Origin: a virus
Length of the DNA stretch: 37,875 nucleotides
Strand: one strand, 5' to 3'
Virus record (IMG/VR): IMGVR_UViG_3300010412_000050
Location: 1-37,875 of that record
The translations under genes and the position numbers were made by a program. The notes beneath the pieces were generated by a model. The model made no database searches. It was not told the origin of the DNA and saw only the letters and a program-made list of their open reading frames with translations. Positions 1-7,031 of the stretch are shown here, piece by piece. Within the stretch, counting starts at the first letter, position 1. Each line of letters starts with the position of its first letter.

Positions 1-5
1 ATGAG

Positions 6-55
6 CCTACTACTAAGGGTATCCTACTACTAAGGGTAACCTACTACTAAGGGTA
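6..55. repeat. Three tandem 16-bp repeats, 17-bp period
   Basis: The core CCTACTACTAAGGGTA occurs perfectly at 6-21, 23-38 and 40-55, with one variable base between copies. The array is non-coding and directly abuts an A/T-rich palindromic stretch. Direct repeats of this size next to A/T-rich DNA are typical of replication-origin iterons or of multi-site operators; which applies here is inference. The array lies at the extreme left end of the window, so more copies could lie outside it. Confidence 0.9.
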
Positions 56-109
56 CTACGTATATATGTATATAGGTATACATGTACATATGTACGTAGG
101 GGTACCCCT
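56..109. other. A/T-rich nested palindromes at the left end
   Basis: Directly after the tandem repeats is a TA-rich stretch containing GTATAC (76-81), TACATGTA (79-86), the 12-bp perfect palindrome GTACATATGTAC (84-95) and the 12-bp palindrome AGGGGTACCCCT (98-109). Such A/T content stands out in an otherwise G+C-rich genome. A DNA-unwinding element, promoter region or operator cluster is plausible. No coding frame is convincing here on either strand. Confidence 0.7.
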
Positions 110-137
110 GGGGGGTAGCCTATGCCCTGGACGATCG

Positions 138-295
138 GCCCCCTCCGGGGGCTTGTGGGGGGTCTCAGTACCACGCACTCTCCACATATTCCTCATGTCC
201 TACATTTTATGGGGGGTACCCCCTTTCCAGGAGGTAGGGGTATTTTTCTGGGGGGTGCATTTCTGAGGAGGTCCCTTTTTTGTGGGGGTATCCCC
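138..295. other. Non-coding G/C hairpins and GGGGTACCCC-like palindromes
   Basis: A hairpin with 6-bp arms (138-143 with 147-152) is followed by the perfect palindrome GGGGGTACCCCC at 212-223 and a near-palindrome of the same type, GGGGGTATCCCC, at 284-295, preceded by a T-run at about 275-281. With AGGGGTACCCCT at 98-109, this gives three related sites in 200 bp, suggesting repeated binding sites or transcript hairpins. Reading frames exist here on both strands but lack good starts and codon bias, so I treat 1-496 as intergenic. Confidence 0.55.
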
Positions 296-312
296 TTGGT
301 GAAGATTTCCAC

Positions 313-342
313 TTGACGGATCCAGAATCCGTGATCTACTTC
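313..342 (+). promoter_or_regulatory. Candidate late promoter with overlapping operator
   Basis: TTGACG at 313-318 resembles a sigma70-type -35 box; 17 bp further is CTACTT, only a weak -10 match. The -35 element is embedded in an inverted repeat, ACGGAT (316-321) and ATCCGT (327-332), separated by 5 bp. It lies about 155 bp upstream of the first rightward gene and is the best rightward promoter candidate I can see for the late operon. The weak -10 box keeps confidence low. Confidence 0.3.
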
Positions 343-347
343 CACGC

Positions 348-425
348 CGTGGGATGGGCCCCTGGTGCGTAGGGACCTTCGGGGGGCGTGGGATGGGCCC
401 CTGGTGCGTAGGGACCTTCGGGGGG
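348..425. repeat. Perfect 39-bp tandem duplication
   Basis: The 39 bp at 348-386 are repeated exactly at 387-425. The unit starts CGTGGGATGGGCCCC and ends ACCTTCGGGGGG. It sits between the promoter candidate and the first late gene, inside the presumed 5' leader of the late transcript. A recent duplication, a double protein-binding site or a repeated RNA element could explain it. Confidence 0.9.
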
Positions 426-496
426 ACGGTCAGGGTGACGGGGATCCCGGGGCCGGGGGCCCACCCGAAGAGACTGACGGAAAGGGTAGGTGCCAC

Positions 497-595
497 ATGA
501 AGAAGCTCGAGTCGATTCTCGCGGGAGTGGTTGCAGGCGGCGTCGGCCTCTTCGCCGCGTTGGCGTTCCTGGATTTCTTCTGGTGGATGCGATGA
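497..595 (+). CDS. Small single-pass membrane protein (32 aa)
   Basis: The ATG at 497 follows a purine-rich site (AAAGGGTAGG) at good spacing, and the stop TGA overlaps the next ATG. The product begins with the charged MKKLES, continues as a hydrophobic alanine/glycine/valine helix (about residues 8-27) and ends WWMR, so it should be a single-span inner-membrane peptide. It is the first gene of the rightward operon. Function is unknown; holin-like or virion-associated membrane peptides are possible, but no family is recognisable at this length. A longer frame starting at 365 runs through the tandem duplication and is less likely. Confidence 0.6.
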   Translation: MKKLESILAGVVAGGVGLFAALAFLDFFWWMR

Positions 596-999
596 GCCGC
601 CCCTGGCGATTCCACCTCTACCACGCGGACATGGGCACCATTGGCCAGACTCCCATCGCGGGCCCTACGAACTCGGCAGCTCCTCCTGGAGCGAACGGGT
701 ACTCCTACTTCGGCGGCTTCAGCATCTCGGGACGCGGCGTCATCGGATCCGACAGCGTCTACGCCATCACACTCCTCGGGATGAGCCCCGCCGTCATCTG
801 CATCACCCCCTCCCTCGATGCAGGAGACCCAAAACCCTTCTGCTGGACCCTTCCCGACGGCGTGACCATCAAGGGCGCAACTCCCGGGGGGGCTCTCACC
901 ACCTCGGTGTGGCTCCCGGACTTCTCGGGAGGGGCATCCCCTCCATCCCAGGCGAACTGCGACGCCCACATCCTCATCGCGAATGGGGGTATCTCGTGA
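592..999 (+). CDS. Hypothetical protein, probable virion component (135 aa)
   Basis: It starts at an ATG overlapping the previous stop (ATGA) and ends in a GTGA overlap with the next gene, so it is translationally coupled on both sides. The product is rich in glycine, serine, proline and aromatic residues (for example GYSYFGGF) with alternating hydrophobic residues, as expected for an all-beta virion or decoration protein. I recognise no catalytic motif and no family. Position upstream of the terminase and beta-rich composition are the only grounds for the structural guess. Confidence 0.6.
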   Translation: MSRPWRFHLYHADMGTIGQTPIAGPTNSAAPPGANGYSYFGGFSISGRGVIGSDSVYAITLLGMSPAVICITPSLDAGDPKPFCWTLPDGVTIKGATPGGALTTSVWLPDFSGGASPPSQANCDAHILIANGGIS

Positions 1000-1406
1000 G
1001 AGCCCTCGACCGCCCCTTCGTCTGCAGTGTCGGGAATGCCTACGCTGGTATCTTTGCCGCCCCGGCATGGACCACCGTGGGCAGTCCCTACAACCTCGTC
1101 ACCGTCACTCCCTCTTCCACCCAGACCGTGCGCGTCCACTACGTGCTCTTCCACATCGGGGCCACGGCGGGAGCCAGCGCAACCGCCACCCTCGAGTTCC
1201 AGTGGGGCGGGGCCACGAAGTTCACCATGGAGAACCGCGCCCAGGCCACCGGGATCAACTTCGCTCCTACGGAGCTGAGGTTCCCCCTCGGGGGCTACTA
1301 CGAAGGAGCCCTGGGGGAAGCGTTCAACCTCAAGTTGACGGTCACGATCGCTGACATCAATGTCGGATCCGTTCTCGTCCTCTACACCTACGGAGACGGC
1401 AAGTGA
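996..1406 (+). CDS. Hypothetical beta-rich protein, probable virion component (136 aa)
   Basis: The GTG at 996 is chosen because it forms a GTGA overlap with the upstream stop and high third-position G/C starts there. The product has no signal peptide or membrane segment and is full of beta-strand-like alternation (VRVHYVLFHIG, ATLEFQWGG, FNLKLTVTI), ending GSVLVLYTYGDGK. This suggests a small jelly-roll or sandwich structural protein, perhaps a head fibre or appendage. It sits with the 135-aa protein upstream of the packaging genes. The assignment is inference from composition and context. Confidence 0.6.
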   Translation: MRALDRPFVCSVGNAYAGIFAAPAWTTVGSPYNLVTVTPSSTQTVRVHYVLFHIGATAGASATATLEFQWGGATKFTMENRAQATGINFAPTELRFPLGGYYEGALGEAFNLKLTVTIADINVGSVLVLYTYGDGK

Positions 1407-1942
1407 GCATCCTCTCCATGAGGGGGGACTACCTCCCCGAAGTGAAGAAGAACTCCGAGACCGGCAAGCACGAGAAGCACCGCCCCGTCTACAAGGACGG
1501 GGAGACGCCGGGACAGGAGTGGACCTCCCGGGAGATCCTCGCGATCCGGGCGCTTGCGAATCCCATGACGGCGAGTCCTGCGAAGGCGGCGAAGATCTCC
1601 CGCCTGACGATGAAGAAGGTCCGTCGTCTCATGCGGAATCCTTTCTTCCTGAACGCGATCTACGAACTCACCACCTACAACCTGAACCAGTACCGCTCCC
1701 GTGTGTACGGGGCTCTCGTGAAGTCGGCCCTGGGTCGCTCCTTCCAGGATCGCCAGCTCTTCTTCCGGCTCACCGGGGAGCTGAAGGCCGACGGCATGAA
1801 GAAGGTTCATCACTACAACCACATGATCGAGGACGACGGCTCCCACCTCGACGATGTCATCCGCCGGGATGCGTCGGATCTCTCCGAGCGGGACGCCCAG
1901 AACCTCGAGAACTTCTCCAGGCGCGAGGAGGATGAGGACTGA
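1403..1942 (+). CDS. Probable small terminase subunit (179 aa)
   Basis: The GTG start overlaps the previous stop (GTGA). The product is charged and helical. Around residues 40-85 it has a helix-turn-helix-like segment (REILAIRALANP ... AAKISRLTMKKVRRLM), followed by a helical middle and an acidic C-terminus ending REEDED. DNA-binding N-terminus, helical oligomerisation core and acidic tail are the usual plan of small terminases, which recognise phage DNA and load the large subunit. It lies about 640 bp upstream of the large terminase. The family is not confirmed by a signature motif; a different DNA-binding protein is possible. Confidence 0.55.
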   Translation: MSILSMRGDYLPEVKKNSETGKHEKHRPVYKDGETPGQEWTSREILAIRALANPMTASPAKAAKISRLTMKKVRRLMRNPFFLNAIYELTTYNLNQYRSRVYGALVKSALGRSFQDRQLFFRLTGELKADGMKKVHHYNHMIEDDGSHLDDVIRRDASDLSERDAQNLENFSRREEDED

Positions 1943-2097
1943 TGGACGGCAAGAAGACCTACATCGCGGCGGCCCTCATGGGCGTGACTGCGATCTTCAT
2001 GTTCTTCACCCAGCAGATCGGCACCGACGCGTTCATCCAGCAGCTCCTGGCCGCCATCGCGGTGGCCGGACTTCGCCACGCCATCGCCACGAAGTAG
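1942..2097 (+). CDS. Small membrane protein, holin-like (51 aa)
   Basis: The ATG overlaps the previous stop (TGATG). The product starts MDGKKTY, has a hydrophobic helix at about residues 8-23 and a second weakly hydrophobic helix at about 33-44, and ends in a basic LRHAIATK. This layout, a short lysine-rich start, two helices and a basic tail, is common among small phage membrane proteins annotated as holins or putative holins. Here it lies between the small and large terminase genes, not beside the endolysin, so a lysis role is only a possibility. Confidence 0.55.
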   Translation: MDGKKTYIAAALMGVTAIFMFFTQQIGTDAFIQQLLAAIAVAGLRHAIATK

Positions 2098-2099
2098 CC

Positions 2100-2606
2100 A
2101 TGGGGTTCTTCCGGGTGGTCGGCAAGGTCGTGAAGGTCGTGAAGAGGCCGGTCTTCCGGATCCTGTGGGTACTTCTGAAACCTGAAATCGAGGAACGGAT
2201 CCAAGAGGAGAACCGCATGGAGCCCTCGACCGACCTGTCACTCTCGGCGCAGGACCCCTTCATGTGGGCCACGGGGCTCACGAAGACGCTCTACTTCGAT
2301 CACCAGCTCCGCGTCGGGCGCTGGATGATGGGATTCATCGAGCAGTCCGGGAACCCCGACGGTCCGTTCGTCGACATCTCCTCGGGCCCGTGGTTCTCCG
2401 GGGAGAGTCCCTTCCAGTTCGACATCAACCAGTACCACTACGACCTTCCCGTCACCGTCGGGAACGCCCCGGCGGGGACGCACTACTTCCGGGTCCGTCT
2501 CTACGACGGATCCACCGGCATCGTCTCTCCGCCCTTCGCCGTGAAGGTCCGGAGCCTCGAGGCGGGAACCCCTGGAGGGCGGAGTGCCTCGAGCGGCGAG
2601 ATCTGA
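2100..2606 (+). CDS. Hypothetical protein (168 aa, or 129 aa from an internal start)
   Basis: The ATG at 2100 follows the preceding stop by two bases but lacks a clear ribosome binding site. An internal ATG at 2217 has an excellent one (AAGAGGAG) and would give 129 residues. The first 39 residues are basic and amphipathic (GKVVKVVKRP). The main part is beta-rich (THYFRVRLYDGS, VSPPFAVKV) and resembles a small immunoglobulin-like or sandwich domain of a virion protein. The two starts could yield two proteins or a short leader fused to a domain. The 3' end overlaps the terminase start by 23 bp. Confidence 0.55.
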   Translation: MGFFRVVGKVVKVVKRPVFRILWVLLKPEIEERIQEENRMEPSTDLSLSAQDPFMWATGLTKTLYFDHQLRVGRWMMGFIEQSGNPDGPFVDISSGPWFSGESPFQFDINQYHYDLPVTVGNAPAGTHYFRVRLYDGSTGIVSPPFAVKVRSLEAGTPGGRSASSGEI

Positions 2607-4296
2607 ACTCGACTCCAAGTCGAGGAAGAACCTGACGAAGTACGCGTCCCAGCTCGATCGGATGCGTGCGGCCCGTCGTGACCTTGCCTCGAAGGGAGCC
2701 ATGGATCCCCGCCGTCTCTCCCAGGACGAGAAGCTCGAACTCTACGAGGCGTTGAAGGACCAGAAGAAGGAGCGGGCGCTCTCCGACTTCTACTTCTTCG
2801 CCAAGTACGTCCTGAACTACCGTGACATGGCGGAGATGCACAGGGAGTTGTGCGACTTCGTCACCGCCCGGGACGAGGAGGGACAGTTCTACGAGCGGTC
2901 CCTCATCCTCGAGCCCCGTGGAACCTTCAAGTCCTCGGTAGTCACGATCGGACTCCCTCTGTGGCTCCTATGCCACAATCCGAATCTCCGGATCCTGATC
3001 GACTCCGAGGAGTACATGAAGTCCAGGGCCTTCCTCGCGGAGGCGAAGGCCCACATGACCTCGAACGAGGAGTTCCGACGCCTCTTCGGGGAATGGGACA
3101 AGCGTCGCTTCAAGGGGGATGTCTGGACCCAGACCCAGATCAACATCGCCCCGCGCCGGTCGTCCGAGAAGGAGACCACGATCTCCACGGCGGGCGTGGA
3201 TGTCTCGAAGGTCGGCATGCACTACGACGTGATCATCTGCGACGACCTCGTCTCCGACAAGAACTCCGCGACCCGCGCCCAGCGCGAGAAGGTCATCGAC
3301 CACTACAAGAAGATGCTTTCGATCCTCGAGCCCAACGGGATGTTGATCTTCATCGGCACCCGGTGGGACTTCGGGGACCTCTACGGGCACATCCTCGAGA
3401 TGGACCGTGACCTCGAGGAGAAGGGGAAGAAGCCCGTCTGGAGGAAGCTGATCCGCTCCGCCGTCCTCCCGGACGGGAGGCTCCTCTTCCCGGAGAGGCT
3501 CTCCCAGGGGTTCCTCGACGCGCAGCGCCACGAGCAGGGCCCGTACATCTACAGTTGCCAGTACCTCAACGACCCCTCGGGATCGGAGGACGCGCTGTTC
3601 AAGGTGCGGGACTGGATCCAGTGGTGCGCGGAGCTTCCTCCCGTCGAGATGAAGTGCGCGATCCTCGTGGATCCCTCGGTGGGGCGTACCGACGACTCCG
3701 ACATGACCGCGATCGTCACCAACCTCGTGGATCCCCTCAACAACTGGTACGTGTGGGATGTCCAGCGAGGCCGGTGGAATCCGAAGGAGATCATCGACAA
3801 CCTCGTGCGGGCCCGGAGGAAGGTCGTGGAGGAACTCGGGATCCAGCCCCACGTCGGGATGGAGTCCGTCGCCTTCCAGCGCACGCTCTCGTTCTACGCC
3901 CGGGACCTGATGCTCCGGCGCGAGATCGAGAGGTTCTCGATCATCGAGCTGAAGACGGATACCCGCACGACGAAGGAGATGCGGATCAAGGGCATCATCC
4001 CGCTCGCGGCCCAGAAGAAGATCCATTTCGTGGCTCCGCGTCTCGAGGTCGCGCCCTTGGGAATGAAGGTGCTCTACGAGGAGATGGAGCAGTTCCCCAA
4101 GGGCGTGACTGTTGACTGCCTGGATGCTCTGGCGTACACGCCGAGCCTCGTGACTGCGCCGAAGGCGAATCTTCCGAAGCCCAAGGGGCAGGGATTCTGG
4201 GACAGGATCATCGCGGACCGCAACTTCCGTGGGAAGTACGGGAAGAAGACTACGACGGTCGGATCGCGGATCCGGAGAGGACGTTATGCCGCGTAA
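2584..4296 (+). CDS. terL: Terminase large subunit (570 aa)
   Basis: This is the ATP-driven DNA packaging motor and headful or site-specific nuclease. The N-terminal ATPase shows a Walker A-like LEPRGTFKSS at residues 109-118, Walker B VIICDD at 216-221 and a coupling motif FIGTRW at 256-261. The C-terminal RNase H-like nuclease begins with ILVDPSVG at 360-367, where the aspartate is the expected metal ligand, followed by DDSDMTAIV. Length fits the family. The GTG at 2584 is preceded by GGAGGG and overlaps the upstream gene. The gene overlaps the portal start by 11 bp, the usual terminase-portal order. Confidence 0.95.
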   Translation: MPRAARSELDSKSRKNLTKYASQLDRMRAARRDLASKGAMDPRRLSQDEKLELYEALKDQKKERALSDFYFFAKYVLNYRDMAEMHRELCDFVTARDEEGQFYERSLILEPRGTFKSSVVTIGLPLWLLCHNPNLRILIDSEEYMKSRAFLAEAKAHMTSNEEFRRLFGEWDKRRFKGDVWTQTQINIAPRRSSEKETTISTAGVDVSKVGMHYDVIICDDLVSDKNSATRAQREKVIDHYKKMLSILEPNGMLIFIGTRWDFGDLYGHILEMDRDLEEKGKKPVWRKLIRSAVLPDGRLLFPERLSQGFLDAQRHEQGPYIYSCQYLNDPSGSEDALFKVRDWIQWCAELPPVEMKCAILVDPSVGRTDDSDMTAIVTNLVDPLNNWYVWDVQRGRWNPKEIIDNLVRARRKVVEELGIQPHVGMESVAFQRTLSFYARDLMLRREIERFSIIELKTDTRTTKEMRIKGIIPLAAQKKIHFVAPRLEVAPLGMKVLYEEMEQFPKGVTVDCLDALAYTPSLVTAPKANLPKPKGQGFWDRIIADRNFRGKYGKKTTTVGSRIRRGRYAA

Positions 4297-6169
4297 GCTG
4301 ACGGATTCCGAGATCAAGAACTGGACCAGCCGGATCACGGTTTCCAAGGCCGTGCTCGAGCGGAAGGTGAAGAGGTGGAAGAACGTCGTGAACCTCTACG
4401 CCAACCGTGCCATCCCTCCCGTCGAGGGAATGGGATCCGAGGCTGATGCGGACATGGTGACCGTGAACATGATCTTCTCGAACGTCCGGATCAAGGCACC
4501 CTCGCTCTACTACGCCAACCCGGACTTCATGGTGCTTCCCGAGAAGCCCTACCCTGCCGAGAAGATCCAGGCGGTGGACTCCGTCCTGCGCTGGGCGATG
4601 CGGTACGCGAAGATGAAGGACCGGATGAACCGTTGCGTGCTGGATTCCCTGCTGATGTCGATGGGGATCTGCAAGCAGGGCTACTCGGCCCGTCTCATCC
4701 GGAACATGGAAACCCCTCCACGTGATGAGGCGACCGGGCTGCTGGAGAAGATCAAGGGTGTCCTCCCAAAGAGGAAGTCTCCTGAGCGAGAAACTTCGGT
4801 CTTGACGCCGCCCCCGCGCATCGCCGTGGAGGGGCCCACGCTCATGCGGGTCTCCCCCATGTCCTTCATGACGCACCCGGATGCACGCTTCCCTCTGAAC
4901 GAGGGGGCCCGCTGGTGCGCCCAGATCGCCATCAAGACCCTGGGGGAGATCCGTCACGACGAGCGGTACGACGCGAACTGGCGCAAGAAGCTCCAGGCGA
5001 CCCACTTCCTGGACAAGACGAAGATCGATCTCCAGACCGAGGCCGGTGGGCAGGTCGACGATCCCGACATGGCGTTCGTGATCCTCTACGAGATCTGGGA
5101 CATGATGCACCGGGAGGTGCTCGTCTTCGCGGAGGGGAACTGGGACGAGGGTCCGGGCAGGCTGGTGGATTGGCCGTTCGACCGGATGGAGGGTTACCCC
5201 TACACGATGCTCGTCCCCTACGAGATCCCTGACGAGTGGGAGGCCTTGACCGAGGAGGATCCCATCGCCCACCAGCTCGAGGAGCTGAACAAGATCCGGT
5301 CGTACCAGATCCAGCACCTCAAGCGTGCGAACCGGAAGTACATCTCGAGCCCGGATCTCTCCGAGGAGGATCTGCGTGCGCTCGAGATCGGGGCGGACGG
5401 ACTGGTGGTGCGGGCCACGGAGCGTGGGGATGTCCGCTCGATGCTCGCTCCGATCCAGGACGCGCAGGTCAGCCCCGACGTGTACAACACGCAGGAGATC
5501 ATCAAGAACGACATCAACACGATCTCCGCCGTCGCGCAGTTCGATCGCGGATCCGTGGCGGGTGCGGGGACGGCGACCGAGGCGTCCATCATCGAGTCGG
5601 GGAACCGCCAGCGTGCGGACTTCTCCCAGCTCCAGGTGGCGGACTTCGCGGTGGAAACGCTCCACAACCTCCTCGCGATCTGTCAGCAGTGGCTCCCGGA
5701 GGATCTCGTCCTCCAGGCCACGGGCGATGCGGCCCAGCCGTGGATGGAGATCACTCCCGAGGAGATCGACGGGAGGTTCGCGCTCGAGATCATCCCGGGA
5801 TCGCTCTCGCCCCCGAACAAGGACCTCATGCGGGTCCAGGCGCTCCGCTTGCTCGAACTCTGGGTGAACAATCCGGGGGTCGATCAGTACGAGCTGAACC
5901 TGATGGTCGCCCGCCAGTTCCCGGAGGTCCTGGGGCACGGGACGTGGGACAAGATGCTGAAGAACCCGAACATCCAGGTCCCGGATCTTCCCCCGTCCGC
6001 TGAGGAGGCCCTCGCAGGGGCGGCACCCCCCATGGGGCCTCCCGGCGGACCCCCGATGATGATGCCCCCGGCGGGTCCTCCGGGGGTCGGGATTCCCGTG
6101 GCTCCCCTTCCGGGTCCTGGTGGACCCCAGCCCGCCGCCATCCCTGGTGGTAACGGAGGTCCGTTCTGA
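4286..6169 (+). CDS. Portal protein (627 aa)
   Basis: The portal forms the dodecameric DNA entry channel at the head vertex and docks terminase and, later, the adaptor. The ATG at 4286 is preferred over the earlier in-frame start at 4229 because it has a ribosome binding site (GGAGAGGACG) and overlaps terminase only slightly. Typical features are the immediate position after terminase, a size within the 500-700 residue range, a segment rich in asparagine, arginine and tyrosine (IQHLKRANRKYISS) leading to a long helical region, and a flexible C-terminal tail of Pro/Gly/Met from about residue 580. The identification rests on context and overall pattern. Confidence 0.85.
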   Translation: MPRKLTDSEIKNWTSRITVSKAVLERKVKRWKNVVNLYANRAIPPVEGMGSEADADMVTVNMIFSNVRIKAPSLYYANPDFMVLPEKPYPAEKIQAVDSVLRWAMRYAKMKDRMNRCVLDSLLMSMGICKQGYSARLIRNMETPPRDEATGLLEKIKGVLPKRKSPERETSVLTPPPRIAVEGPTLMRVSPMSFMTHPDARFPLNEGARWCAQIAIKTLGEIRHDERYDANWRKKLQATHFLDKTKIDLQTEAGGQVDDPDMAFVILYEIWDMMHREVLVFAEGNWDEGPGRLVDWPFDRMEGYPYTMLVPYEIPDEWEALTEEDPIAHQLEELNKIRSYQIQHLKRANRKYISSPDLSEEDLRALEIGADGLVVRATERGDVRSMLAPIQDAQVSPDVYNTQEIIKNDINTISAVAQFDRGSVAGAGTATEASIIESGNRQRADFSQLQVADFAVETLHNLLAICQQWLPEDLVLQATGDAAQPWMEITPEEIDGRFALEIIPGSLSPPNKDLMRVQALRLLELWVNNPGVDQYELNLMVARQFPEVLGHGTWDKMLKNPNIQVPDLPPSAEEALAGAAPPMGPPGGPPMMMPPAGPPGVGIPVAPLPGPGGPQPAAIPGGNGGPF

Positions 6170-6552
6170 TGGCCACCTTCTTCCGGGGAGTCGGTGAGGG
6201 AACCGGGCAGACCGGGACGTACGTCTTCGACAAGAAGCTGAGGAAGTTCGTCCTGATCTCGGATCGGGCTCCCAACGTGGCGGGGATCACGTCCATCCAC
6301 GGGGAGACCGTGAGCTGCAAGCCGGGAGGGGAGACGATCGACCTCGGTGTGGGGAAGGTCTACCGGGTGAACGACGCTTCCGAGAAGCGGCGCGTCCTGA
6401 AGGAGAACGGGGTCATGCCCGCTCCGACCGGGATGAAGCACACCCGCAAGGAGATCAAGTTGCCGAGCTTCGGGGAGTACTTCCACAAGAAGCACGGGAT
6501 GCCTCTCAAGGAGGCGACCGGGCTCGTCCACAAGGCGGGGGAGGATTCCTGA
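6169..6552 (+). CDS. Hypothetical protein (127 aa)
   Basis: It starts with ATG overlapping the portal stop (TGATG) and ends in the same type of overlap with the next gene. The N-terminal half is a beta-rich glycine-containing domain (GQTGTYVFDKKLRKFVLIS) and the C-terminal half is basic and probably helical. There are no cysteine clusters, membrane segments or catalytic motifs I recognise. Its location between portal and scaffold suggests a small head-assembly or minor capsid protein, but that is context only. Confidence 0.6.
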   Translation: MATFFRGVGEGTGQTGTYVFDKKLRKFVLISDRAPNVAGITSIHGETVSCKPGGETIDLGVGKVYRVNDASEKRRVLKENGVMPAPTGMKHTRKEIKLPSFGEYFHKKHGMPLKEATGLVHKAGEDS

Positions 6553-6695
6553 TGCCGTTCAAGAGCATCGAGCAGTTCTTCTACCTGAAGAACCAGGAGC
6601 CCTCGGCGTTCAAGCGGTTCATGTCCCACGAGCGTGGGAGGACGGAGAAGGAGATCATCAAGCGTCTCCGGAAGAAGGGGGGCAAGAAGAAGTGA
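6552..6695 (+). CDS. Small basic protein (47 aa)
   Basis: The ATG overlaps the preceding stop (TGATG) and the stop overlaps the next GTG start. The product, MPFKSIEQFF to a KKGGKKK tail, is strongly basic in its second half, with a predicted helix EKEIIKRLRKK. A role in binding DNA or the acidic portal/scaffold is plausible. No family is recognised. Tight coupling on both sides and G/C-rich third positions support it as a real gene despite its size. Confidence 0.55.
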   Translation: MPFKSIEQFFYLKNQEPSAFKRFMSHERGRTEKEIIKRLRKKGGKKK

Positions 6696-7021
6696 GCGAG
6701 TACGAAGGCTACGGAGCCCCACGTCCCTCCTCCATCCCGGAGCAGGAGCTGTGCGTGTCTCCTGAACAGATCTCGGGACTCACGGTGTCGTCCCGGGTGA
6801 GGGTGGTCTTGACCGGACGGGTGACGGGGATCGAGGAAGAGGAAGACGCGGCCCCGCCGAATTCCGTTACCGAGCTTGGCCGCCGCAGGTACAAGATCAC
6901 CGTGGAGTCCGAAGACGTTCAGGTGGAGCCCATGTCGGTGAGTCAGTTGGCTGAACGGCTGATGCAACCGCACCTCCTCCCGACGAATCCTGGGGGTCCT
7001 GTGACCCCTTACCCTGGATAG
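6692..7021 (+). CDS. Hypothetical protein (109 aa)
   Basis: A GTG start overlaps the preceding stop (GTGA). The product has a proline-rich start, a central beta segment (VSSRVRVVLTGRVTGI) and an acidic stretch IEEEEDA, then another strand-rich segment (RRYKITVESEDVQVE) and a helix. The pattern of alternating strands suggests a small OB- or SH3-like barrel. It lies just before the scaffold gene and may take part in head assembly. No specific function can be given. Confidence 0.55.
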   Translation: MSEYEGYGAPRPSSIPEQELCVSPEQISGLTVSSRVRVVLTGRVTGIEEEEDAAPPNSVTELGRRRYKITVESEDVQVEPMSVSQLAERLMQPHLLPTNPGGPVTPYPG

Positions 7022-7031
7022 CGAGGTCCTG

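Noticed and set aside
1-60. CRISPR-like array at the left end
   Set aside because: Only three 16-bp copies with a 1-bp gap and no spacers; these are tandem repeats.
200-496. Minus-strand reading frame over the left end
   Set aside because: Its repetitive Pro-rich product comes from the 39-bp duplication and G/C runs; no good start or ribosome site.
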